A DNA stretch of 54,661 bases. It comes from Thermoanaerobaculum sp. (GTDB lineage: Bacteria; Acidobacteriota; Thermoanaerobaculia; Multivoradales; UBA5704). The notes beneath the pieces are model-generated. The model was not told where the DNA came from. It saw only the letters and a list, made by a program, of their open reading frames with translations, and ran no database searches. The position numbers and the translations under genes are program-made. Where the stretch lies: contig JAJKHS010000083.1 of assembly GCA_021154885.1 (NCBI GenBank), forward strand, positions 1 to 54,661, given 5' to 3'. This document shows, piece after piece, positions 18,339 to 24,726 of the stretch (its first letter is position 1; the number at the start of each line of letters is the position of its first letter).

Positions 18339-20429
18339 ATGCAGGTGGATAGCCCGGAGAAGCTCCGCAACGTCGCGGTTGCGGGACATAACGATACCGG
18401 CAAGACCACGCTCGTCAGCTCTTTGCTCTATGCCGGCGGCGTGACGACTCGCATGCACCGGGTCGAGGACGGCAACACGTTGACCGACTTCGACCACGAG
18501 GAGGTCGAGCGCAGGATCTCGATCGGCCTGGCCCCCTGCTTCGTCCCCTGGCAGCAGCACAAGGTCAACCTCCTGGACTGCCCCGGCTACGGCATCTTCT
18601 TCACCGAGACCAAGGCCGGCCTGCGCGCCGCCGATACGGTAGTGCTCTGCGTCAACGGCGTCTCGGCCGTCGAGGTCAACACCGAGCGGGTGTGGGACTT
18701 CGCGGCCGAGATCGGGCTGCCGCTGCTGGTCAACCTGACCAAGATGGACCGCGAGCGCGCCGACTTCGGCCGCACCCTCGACGCCCTGCACAAGCGGTTC
18801 GGCCGCCTGATCCTGCCCGTCCAGATCCCCATCGGCCAGGAGGCGGGCTTCACCGGCGTGGTCGACCTGGTGGGGCTCAAGGCCTGGCGCTTCACCCGCG
18901 GCGGCAACGGCAAGGCGACGCCCGCGGAGATTCCGCCCGAGCTCGCCGACGAGGTGGAGACCCACCGCTCCCGCCTCATCGAAGCGGTGGCGGAGACCGA
19001 CGACAGCCTGATGGAGGGATTCTTCGAGAGCGGCACCCTCCCACAGCAGGACCTGGAGAGCGGCCTGCGCAAGGCGGTGGCGCGGCGCCAGGTCTTCCCC
19101 CTGACCCTCACGGCCGGCGCTCACGGCATCGGCGCCTCGACGCTGCTCGACGCCTTCCTCGCCCTCCTCCCCTCCCCTGTCGAGCGGGAGCCCTTCCCGG
19201 CGAAGAACCTGGGCGGCGAGGACGTGGGCCTCAAGGCCGACGCCGCCGGCGCCCCGGCCGCCCTGGTGTTCAAGACGCTCTCCGACCCGTTCACGGGCAA
19301 GATCTCCATCCTGCGCGTCGTCTCCGGCACCCTCTCGTCGGACACCTCGCTCTACAATCCGCGGACCGAGGACTCGGAGCGCATCGGCCACCTCATGCTC
19401 CTCCAGGGCAAGCAGGGGAGCAACGTGCCGAAGGTCGTGGCGGGCGACATCGTCGGCGTCGCCAAGCTGAAAACCACCATCACGGGCGACACCCTGTGCA
19501 CCAAGGAGCGTCCCGTGCGCATCGCCTGGATCAACATCCCCGAGGCGGCCATGACCTTCGCCGTCGAGCCCAAGTCCAAGGGCGACGAGGAGAAGATCGG
19601 CGACGCGCTCCACCGGCTCATCGACGAGGACCCCAGCCTCCACGCCGGGCGTGACCCCGAGACGCACGAGCACCTGCTCTCCGGCACCGGCCAGCTCCAC
19701 ATCGAGATCGCCGTGGCCAAGCTCAAGCACCGCTTCCACGTCGACCTGTTCCTGCATCCGCCCAAGGTCCCCTACCGCGAGACCATCCTCAAGCCCGCCG
19801 ACGGCCACGGCCGGCACAAGAAGCAGACGGGCGGCCGCGGCCAGTTCGCCGACTGCCGGATCAAGGTCGAGCCGCTCCCCCGCGGCGAGGACTTCGCCTT
19901 CGCCGACGAGATCTTCGGCGGCGCCATCCCCAACAACTACCGCCCGGCGGTGGAGAAGGGGATTCAGGACGCTAGGCGCCGCGGCTATCTCGCCGGTTAT
20001 CCCATGGTCGATTTCAAGGTCCGCCTGCTCGACGGCCAGTACCACGACGTGGACTCCTCTGAAATGGCGTTCAAGATCGCCGGCTCCCTGGCGTTCAAGG
20101 ACGCCATGGCCAACGCCAAGCCCACCATCCTGGAGCCGGTGATGAAGGTGGAGATCCACACCACCGAGGACTTCATGGGCGACATCATGGGCGACCTGTC
20201 GCACCGGCGCGGCCGGCCGCAGGGCATGGACGCGGTCAACGGCGCCCAGGTCATCAAGGCCTCGGTGCCGATGTCCGAGATGCTCGACTACGACCGCCAC
20301 CTCACCGCCATGACCCAGGGGCGCTCGAGCTTCCACATGGAGTTCTCGCACTACGAAGAGGTCCCCCGGCTGGTGCAGGACAAGCTGATCGCCGAGTACC
20401 AGAAGCACCGGAAGGAAGAGCAGGAGTAA
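18339..20429 (+). CDS. elongation factor G-like translational GTPase
   Basis: 696 residues, full EF-G architecture. The GTPase has P-loop AGHNDTGKTT (15-24), G3 DCPGYGIF in place of the usual DTPGHVDF, and G4 TKMD in place of NKMD. The His-to-Tyr change in G3 is a hallmark I associate with the EF-G-like/EF-G2 subfamily rather than housekeeping FusA. Domain IV is intact (KQTGGRGQFADCRIKVEPL; MGDIMGDLSHRRGRPQGMD). Expression should be strong: a full AAGGAGGT site lies 7 nt before the ATG and a TATATT (18290-18295) lies upstream. It ends 13 bp before efp and is probably cotranscribed. The precise role (translocation, recycling or stress) is unknown. Confidence 0.9.
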   Translation: MQVDSPEKLRNVAVAGHNDTGKTTLVSSLLYAGGVTTRMHRVEDGNTLTDFDHEEVERRISIGLAPCFVPWQQHKVNLLDCPGYGIFFTETKAGLRAADTVVLCVNGVSAVEVNTERVWDFAAEIGLPLLVNLTKMDRERADFGRTLDALHKRFGRLILPVQIPIGQEAGFTGVVDLVGLKAWRFTRGGNGKATPAEIPPELADEVETHRSRLIEAVAETDDSLMEGFFESGTLPQQDLESGLRKAVARRQVFPLTLTAGAHGIGASTLLDAFLALLPSPVEREPFPAKNLGGEDVGLKADAAGAPAALVFKTLSDPFTGKISILRVVSGTLSSDTSLYNPRTEDSERIGHLMLLQGKQGSNVPKVVAGDIVGVAKLKTTITGDTLCTKERPVRIAWINIPEAAMTFAVEPKSKGDEEKIGDALHRLIDEDPSLHAGRDPETHEHLLSGTGQLHIEIAVAKLKHRFHVDLFLHPPKVPYRETILKPADGHGRHKKQTGGRGQFADCRIKVEPLPRGEDFAFADEIFGGAIPNNYRPAVEKGIQDARRRGYLAGYPMVDFKVRLLDGQYHDVDSSEMAFKIAGSLAFKDAMANAKPTILEPVMKVEIHTTEDFMGDIMGDLSHRRGRPQGMDAVNGAQVIKASVPMSEMLDYDRHLTAMTQGRSSFHMEFSHYEEVPRLVQDKLIAEYQKHRKEEQE

Positions 20430-20442
20430 AAGGAGACCGACC

Positions 20443-21000
20443 TTGATCCAAGTCAGCCAAGTGCGAGCCGGCATGTGCATCCTCTTCGAGAACGACGTCT
20501 GCCGGGTCATGAACGTACACCACGTCACGCCGGGCAACTGGCGCGGCTTCGTCCAGGTCCGCATGCGCAGCCTGAAGAGCGGCAACAGCTTCGAGCACCG
20601 TTTCGGCTCGACCGAGAAGGTGGAGCGGGCCATCCTCGAGACCCACCAGATGGAGTATCTGTACTCCGATCCGTCGGGTCACCACTTCATGAACCAGGAG
20701 AGCTACGAGCAGATCACCATGGACGACGAGACGCTGGGCGACACCATGCAGTACCTGCTGCCCAACACCGTCATCCAGGTCGACTTCTACGAGGAAAAGC
20801 CGGTGGGCATCGAGCTGCCCAACACGGTCTCCCTGGAGGTGGTCGACACCGAGCCGAGCATGAAGGGCGCCACCGCCAGCGCCTCCTACAAGCCGGCCAA
20901 GATGGAGACCGGGCTGGTCGTCATGGTGCCGCCCTTCATCGAGGTGGGCACCAAGATCCTGATCGACACGCGCGAGAACAAGTACCTGAGCCGGGGGTGA
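20443..21000 (+). CDS. efp: elongation factor P with atypical tip loop
   Basis: 185 residues, TTG start at 20443 preceded by AAAAGGAG. All three EF-P domains are recognisable (MCILFENDVCRVMNVHHVTP; MEYLYSDPSGHHFMNQESYE; C-terminal VGTKILIDTRENKYLSR). EF-P enters the ribosomal E site and helps form Pro-Pro bonds. In E. coli the tip loop is PGKGQ with modified K34. Here the loop is T29-P30-G31-N32-W33-R34-G35, so the modified Lys aligns with Asn32 and the nearest basic residue is two positions later. No modification gene (epmA, earP, ymfI type) is seen nearby. Pairing with an EF-G-like GTPase suggests a translation-elongation operon. Confidence 0.93.
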   Translation: MIQVSQVRAGMCILFENDVCRVMNVHHVTPGNWRGFVQVRMRSLKSGNSFEHRFGSTEKVERAILETHQMEYLYSDPSGHHFMNQESYEQITMDDETLGDTMQYLLPNTVIQVDFYEEKPVGIELPNTVSLEVVDTEPSMKGATASASYKPAKMETGLVVMVPPFIEVGTKILIDTRENKYLSRG

Positions 21001-21010
21001 GCTTTTCCCT

Positions 21011-21091
21011 GGGACCGCCGGCGTCCCGCCGGCATACTAACTTGCTTTTTTAAAAGCGGAGTTAGCATGCCGGCGGGACGCCGGCGGTCCC
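21011..21091. repeat. inverted pair of GCCGGCGGGACGCCGGC elements (terminator-like)
   Basis: Arms of 32 nt (21011-21042 and 21060-21091) are complementary with one mismatch, and the loop contains CTTTTTTAAAAG. It lies between the convergent efp and methyltransferase genes and overlaps the last ten codons of the methyltransferase, supplying its tail PGTAGVPPAC. It can act as a terminator in both directions. Confidence 0.8.
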
Positions 21092-22135
21092 AGGAGGCTT
21101 GCGCAGCTTGTGGACCACCGCCTTCTTTCCCGAAACCAGAATCGGCCAGCTCTCCACCACCTCCAGTGTTATCGGGAGAGGCAGGGGGAAATCCGGGCGC
21201 GCCAGGAGGATCACCAGCAGGCCGCCCGGCGCCAGCACCCGGCCGAGCTCCGCCAGCACCTCGCGATAGAACGTCTCCGGCCCCTCCTCCAGCTCCCGGA
21301 AGATCCCCCAGGGCGGATCGGTGACGATCTTGTGGATCGAGCCGTCCTCGTAGCGGGAGAGGTGGCGCGCGTCGCCCTGCCGCACCACTACCCGCCGGCG
21401 CAGGTCGGCATGCTTCACCCGGGTCTTGAGCTTCTCCACCTGCGCCGCGTCGAGGTCGCTCGCCAGCACGAGCCCGCGGGGGAACTGCGCCACCCGCGAG
21501 GCCCTCAGGAGGGGAATGGCGCCGGAGCCACAGAAGGGGTCGAGCACCAGCTCTCCCTCCCGCGGCTCGGAGAGCCAGCAGAGCATCCAGGCGAGCTCCG
21601 GCCGCAGCTCCCCTTTCTCCAGCACCTTCTCGTACGCCGTGTGCCGGGTCAGCCGCAGCAGCAGGAAGCCGTGCCCTTCGCTGCGATAGGAGAGCCAGAG
21701 CTCGTGAGCGGGCCGGCCGCGGTGGGGCCGCAGTCTCCCCGGCGGGCCCGACGCCGCGATCCGGGCCTCGACCTTCTCCAGCAGGTCCCGATCGACGGCG
21801 GTCAGCACGTTGCTCCAGGCCGTGACGAGCCGGAAGGTCCCCTTCAAGCGGCCCGGAATGCTGCGCGGGAGATCGGCGTCCCGCAGCGTTGCCGCGAGCA
21901 TCTCGTCCAGGATCTCTTTGCCGCGCTCCGGCCTCAGCCCGGGGAAGGTCTTCAAGACGACGAAGGAATTGTTGAAGAACGGCAGGTTGCAGATCGCCGC
22001 GGTCTCCCCGCCGGCCTCATAGACGATCAAACCGTCCAGCTCCAGCTCGATCCGGACGCCCGGGAGCCGCTCCTCCAGGGCCCGCCGGGCGGGGACCCCA
22101 AGCCCGGCGGTGAAAGTCGAGAGGTAGGTCGTCAT
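21062..22135 (-). CDS. putative RNA methyltransferase (UPF0020/THUMP-type, Rossmann fold)
   Basis: 357 residues if it starts at ATG 22135 (MTTYLSTFTAGLGVPARRAL); the frame is open further upstream. The catalytic half has motif I DPFCGSGAIPLL, an SAM-ribose Asp in LVLASDLDAAQ, and motif IV TDPPWG, the NPPY/DPPY-like loop of N2-guanine or similar methyltransferases. The N-terminal half resembles a THUMP/ferredoxin-like RNA-binding region. Trm14/TrmN-type tRNA m2G methyltransferases are the nearest in layout; substrate not certain. The C-terminal ten residues come from a dispersed repeat. Confidence 0.75.
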   Translation of the reverse strand: MTTYLSTFTAGLGVPARRALEERLPGVRIELELDGLIVYEAGGETAAICNLPFFNNSFVVLKTFPGLRPERGKEILDEMLAATLRDADLPRSIPGRLKGTFRLVTAWSNVLTAVDRDLLEKVEARIAASGPPGRLRPHRGRPAHELWLSYRSEGHGFLLLRLTRHTAYEKVLEKGELRPELAWMLCWLSEPREGELVLDPFCGSGAIPLLRASRVAQFPRGLVLASDLDAAQVEKLKTRVKHADLRRRVVVRQGDARHLSRYEDGSIHKIVTDPPWGIFRELEEGPETFYREVLAELGRVLAPGGLLVILLARPDFPLPLPITLEVVESWPILVSGKKAVVHKLRKPPGTAGVPPAC

Positions 22136-22157
22136 GGCGGCGGATACAATACCGCCC

Positions 22158-22859
22158 ATGGACCCGCATACCCTCGTCCTGGGCCTCACCTGGTTCGTGG
22201 TCTTCATCTTCTCGACCACGCTCCACGAGGCCGGGCATGCCTTCGCCGCTCACAAGCTGGGAGATTCGACCGCCTATGAAGGCGGGCAGGTCTCTCTGAA
22301 TCCCTGGCCGCACATCCGCCGCGAGCCGTTCGGCATGGTGATCGTGCCCATCGCGTCCTTCGCCCTCAACGGCTGGATGATGGGCTGGGCCAGCGCTCCC
22401 TACAACCCTGAGTGGGCCCACCGCTATCCGAAGCGCGCGGCCCTCATGGCCGCCGCCGGGCCGGCCGCCAACCTCCTCCTGGTGCTGATCTCCGGCCTCG
22501 CCATCCGCGCCGGGATGGCGGCCGGCGTGTTCGCGCCGCCCGAGGTCGCCAACTTCACCACCGTGACGGCCGGGATCGGGCCGGCCTGGGGGGCCGCGGC
22601 GGCTCCCCTCTCCATCCTCTTCTCCCTCAACCTCGTGCTCTTCGCCTTCAACCTGCTGCCCCTCCCCCCGCTCGACGGCAGCGCCATCCTCCCCGGCTTC
22701 ATGAGCGATGAGATGGCCGCGCGCTTCCACGCCCTCCTGCGCCAGCCCATGTTCTCCCTCCTCGGCCTGCTCGCCGCCTGGAAGGTGTTCCCCTACATCT
22801 CCGGCCCGCTGCAGACGCTGGCGCTGAACCTCCTGTATCCCGGGGCGGGGTATCACTGA
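22158..22859 (+). CDS. M50 family site-2-type membrane metallopeptidase
   Basis: 233 residues from ATG 22158; an in-frame ATG at 22134 is also possible, and neither has a strong ribosome-binding site. Zinc motif HEAGH (H23, E24, H27) lies in the first transmembrane helix, and LNLLPLPPLDGSAIL supplies the third ligand Asp. This is the minimal rhomboid-like-size M50B layout without PDZ or CBS domains. Such proteases cut transmembrane or leader peptides inside the membrane. It lies directly upstream of the RiPP cluster on the same strand with 139 bp between; a link to peptide maturation is possible but unproven. Confidence 0.88.
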   Translation: MDPHTLVLGLTWFVVFIFSTTLHEAGHAFAAHKLGDSTAYEGGQVSLNPWPHIRREPFGMVIVPIASFALNGWMMGWASAPYNPEWAHRYPKRAALMAAAGPAANLLLVLISGLAIRAGMAAGVFAPPEVANFTTVTAGIGPAWGAAAAPLSILFSLNLVLFAFNLLPLPPLDGSAILPGFMSDEMAARFHALLRQPMFSLLGLLAAWKVFPYISGPLQTLALNLLYPGAGYH

Positions 22860-22940
22860 TGCCGAGGACCGACTGGCCAAACGCCTCCGATTCATGCACA
22901 ATTAGCTATGGAACGCCCCCTGCTCGTCCCGATTGGCGAG

Positions 22941-22998
22941 CTCGCGGGCACTACCAAGGTGGGAGCACGAGAGCCCCCGACCGCCAAAGGAGAAACAG
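22941..22998 (+). promoter_or_regulatory. conserved leader in front of RiPP precursor 1 (copy A)
   Basis: 58 nt ending at the ATG of precursor 1. It aligns at roughly 75% with the 60 nt before precursor 3 (23374-23433): CTCGC-GGCAC, a CC/GG mini-stem, TGGG-GC, AGCCCCC, then the AAAGGAGAAA ribosome-binding site. The G/C blocks could pair into a hairpin just before the site. This may be a true regulatory leader, or simply the unit that was duplicated. Confidence 0.5.
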
Positions 22999-23166
22999 AT
23001 GACCCAGAAGCCTGAGACGAAATCGAAAGCCCTGAGCCTCGAGGTCGAGGCCGTCGAAACGTACTGCAACCCGGGCTGCGGCTCGTCGACGACGAGCAAC
23101 CTCTGCACCTGCCCCATCCATCTCACCACGACCGGCAGCCTGTTCACGGCGCGGACCGTCAGCTAG
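22999..23166 (+). CDS. RiPP precursor peptide 1 (lanthipeptide/thiopeptide-like)
   Basis: 55 residues; AAAGGAG lies 6 nt before the ATG. The leader MTQKPETKSKALSLEVEAVE is charged and Cys-free and has LSLEVE, reminiscent of the FNLD-type box that LanB enzymes bind. The core begins around residue 21: TYCNPGCGSSTTSN, then LCTCPIHLTTTGSLFTARTVS, with four Cys (23, 27, 36, 38) and eleven or more Ser/Thr. Dense Ser/Thr plus Cys is what a LanB dehydratase system would act on. Three sister genes follow. The mature structure is unknown. Confidence 0.85.
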   Translation: MTQKPETKSKALSLEVEAVETYCNPGCGSSTTSNLCTCPIHLTTTGSLFTARTVS

Positions 23167-23180
23167 ACAAGGAGACAACC

Positions 23181-23348
23181 ATGACCCAGAAGCCCGAGAC
23201 GAAATCGAAAGCCCTGAACCTCGAGGTCGAGCAGCTCGAAGTGGTCTGCAATCCGGGCTGCGGCACGTCGACCACCAGCCACAAGTGCACCTGTCCCATC
23301 TCCGCCACCACGACCGGCAGCCTGTTCACGGCCCGGACGACCAACTAG
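23181..23348 (+). CDS. RiPP precursor peptide 2
   Basis: 55 residues, 14 nt after precursor 1, with its own AAGGAG site. Leader MTQKPETKSKALNLEVEQLE is nearly identical to that of precursor 1. Core VVCNPGCGTSTTSHKCTCP then ISATTTGSLFTARTTN keeps all four Cys (23, 27, 36, 38) and the LFTART block. Differences concentrate at the loop between the Cys pairs (SHK against SNL) and the last residues, the pattern expected of variant products made by shared enzymes. Confidence 0.85.
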   Translation: MTQKPETKSKALNLEVEQLEVVCNPGCGTSTTSHKCTCPISATTTGSLFTARTTN

Positions 23349-23373
23349 GCGTCCGTCTGGCTCGGGGGGCCTG

Positions 23374-23433
23374 CTCGCAGGCACCTTCGAGGATGGGGGC
23401 AACGCAGCCCCCCGATCGCGAAAGGAGAAAACC
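23374..23433 (+). promoter_or_regulatory. conserved leader in front of RiPP precursor 3 (copy B)
   Basis: 60 nt matching copy A at 22941-22998. In this copy the hairpin is perfect: GGGGGC-AACGCA-GCCCCC, followed by CGATCGCGAAAGGAGAAA. The paired bases are partly kept between copies (GGGAGC in A), giving weak support for an RNA structure that could set expression of the second precursor module. Confidence 0.5.
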
Positions 23434-23601
23434 ATGGCCCAGAAGCCCGAGACCAAGTCGAAAGCCCTGAACCTGGAAGTCGAGTCCCTCGAGACCTACT
23501 GCAACCCGGGCTGCGGCTCGTCGTCGACGGACCCGCGTTGCACCTGTCCCATCTCCGCCTCCACGACCGCCAGCCTGTTCACTGCCAGGACGGCCAGCTA
23601 G
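23434..23601 (+). CDS. RiPP precursor peptide 3
   Basis: 55 residues with AAAGGAG upstream. Leader MAQKPETKSKALNLEVESLE; core TYCNPGCGSSSTDPRCTCP then ISASTTASLFTARTAS. The four Cys positions (23, 27, 36, 38) and the C-terminal LFTART are kept. The loop now reads DPR, shared in style with precursor 4 (NPR). It heads the second module and is followed 20 nt later by precursor 4. Confidence 0.85.
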   Translation: MAQKPETKSKALNLEVESLETYCNPGCGSSSTDPRCTCPISASTTASLFTARTAS

Positions 23602-23621
23602 ACCAGGCAAGGGAGAGAAAG

Positions 23622-23774
23622 ATGATCAACCAGAAGATCGAAAACAAGCCGAGGGCTCTGGAGCTCGCGGTCGAGGAGCTGGAGTCCGCCTCCAACGCGG
23701 GCTGCAACTCGTCGTCGACGAACCCGCGCTGCACCTGTCCTCCCCCCCTGTTCGCGACGCGGACGGTCAAGTAA
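23622..23774 (+). CDS. RiPP precursor peptide 4 (divergent)
   Basis: 50 residues; GGGAGAG precedes the ATG. Leader MINQKIENKPRALELAVEEL is diverged but keeps the AL-L-VEELE pattern. Core ESASNAGCNSSSTNPRCTC then PPPLFATRTVK: the first Cys is replaced by Ser, leaving three (28, 37, 39), and the Thr-rich stretch before LFATRT is lost, shortening the core by five. It may be a second component of a two-peptide product or a decaying copy; the intact frame and ribosome-binding site argue for a working gene. Confidence 0.8.
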   Translation: MINQKIENKPRALELAVEELESASNAGCNSSSTNPRCTCPPPLFATRTVK

Positions 23775-23855
23775 CCGTCACCCCCCGGGCCGGCGGGCGA
23801 GGTGACAGCGAGCATCGCCGGCCCGGACCTGGCTCCTGATTGGAGGTCCCCTGCC

Positions 23856-24719
23856 TTGGAAGACCAGCTCTGCCTCTTCACCCTGCTCTACGCCCCGCGC
23901 GAGCAGCATGAGCGCATCCTCGCCGACTTCGTGACGCCGGTCGCGCGCGACGTCCGCGACGCCCCCGAGCTTCACTCCCTCTTCTTCGCCCGCTACAACG
24001 TGCCGAGCTGGCAGGTGCGGTTCCGCATCCTGGGCCGGCCCGACTGGGTCTCCGGCCCGGTCTTCGAGCGGGTCGACCGCGACCTCGTCCCGCTACGCGA
24101 GTCGGGTGCCGTCGAAGGGGTCGAGTACGCTCAGTACGACCGCGAGGTAGAGCGCTACGGCGGCGACGAGGGGATGGGCTTGGCCGAGAAGCTCTTCCTT
24201 CACGACTCGCTCGCCTGCCTCGACCTGATGGCGGCCGAGCGGCAGGGGCTGCTCGCCAAGACGCGGCGCGAATTCTCGCTGCTGATGACCGAGCGGCTCC
24301 TCGACCTGCTGGGTTTCGACCGCGAGCAGCGCCTCGCCTTCTATGCCTTCGGCCACCAGTGGACCCACGAGATGGGGACTTGGAAAGAGGCCGAGATCGA
24401 GACCATCGAAGCCAAGTACCAGGCGCTCAAGCCCGGTCTTCAGGACCTCTTCACCGGCGAGCAGAGCCAGGACCCCGAGACGCTCTGGGGGGGCGAGGAG
24501 CCGGCGCGGATCGCCGCCCGCTGGCAGGAGGCCAGCCGGCCGGTCGCCCGGGAGATCCGCGAGGCGCACGACGCCGGCCGAATCCAGCAGGACCTCGGCT
24601 ATCTCGCCTGGTCCTACGCCCACATGAGCTGCAACCGCCTGGGGATCGACCCCACGCCCGAGGCCCTGCTGCGCTACTTCATGCACCGCCTGATCGAGGA
24701 CGGCGGGGGGCCGGCCTGA
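23856..24719 (+). CDS. split LanB: elimination-domain protein (Lant_dehydr_C / thiopeptide-type)
   Basis: 287 residues from TTG 23856, chosen because GGAGG lies 9 nt before it; an in-frame GTG at 23802 would add 18 residues. The sequence matches the SpaB C-terminal or thiopeptide-type bacteriocin biosynthesis domain: an N-terminal WQVRFRILGR strand, then YDREVERYGGDEGMGLAEKLF with the HDS that follows, and a helical C-terminus (YAHMSCNRLGIDPTPEALLR). In LanB enzymes this domain removes glutamate from glutamylated Ser/Thr to give dehydroamino acids. Stand-alone homologues also include thiopeptide pyridine synthases, so a cycloaddition role is the main alternative. It sits 7 bp before the glutamylation protein. 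Confidence 0.85.
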   Translation: MEDQLCLFTLLYAPREQHERILADFVTPVARDVRDAPELHSLFFARYNVPSWQVRFRILGRPDWVSGPVFERVDRDLVPLRESGAVEGVEYAQYDREVERYGGDEGMGLAEKLFLHDSLACLDLMAAERQGLLAKTRREFSLLMTERLLDLLGFDREQRLAFYAFGHQWTHEMGTWKEAEIETIEAKYQALKPGLQDLFTGEQSQDPETLWGGEEPARIAARWQEASRPVAREIREAHDAGRIQQDLGYLAWSYAHMSCNRLGIDPTPEALLRYFMHRLIEDGGGPA

Positions 24720-24726
24720 ATCCTCT

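Noticed and set aside
14574-20633. A 2019-codon open frame on the minus strand
   Set aside because: It runs antisense through the M16, EF-G-like and EF-P genes and partly through the kinase in another frame. It has low-complexity composition and no domain; it is a by-product of high GC.
22941-23433. Resemblance of the precursor leaders to GEMM (c-di-GMP) or glycine riboswitches
   Set aside because: Short motifs are similar, but the second helix of GEMM and the conserved glycine-aptamer core are missing, and the leader is too short before the start codon.
23622-23774. Precursor 4 as a pseudogene
   Set aside because: Its frame, ribosome-binding site and the CNSSSTNPRCTCP block are intact, so I kept it as a gene.
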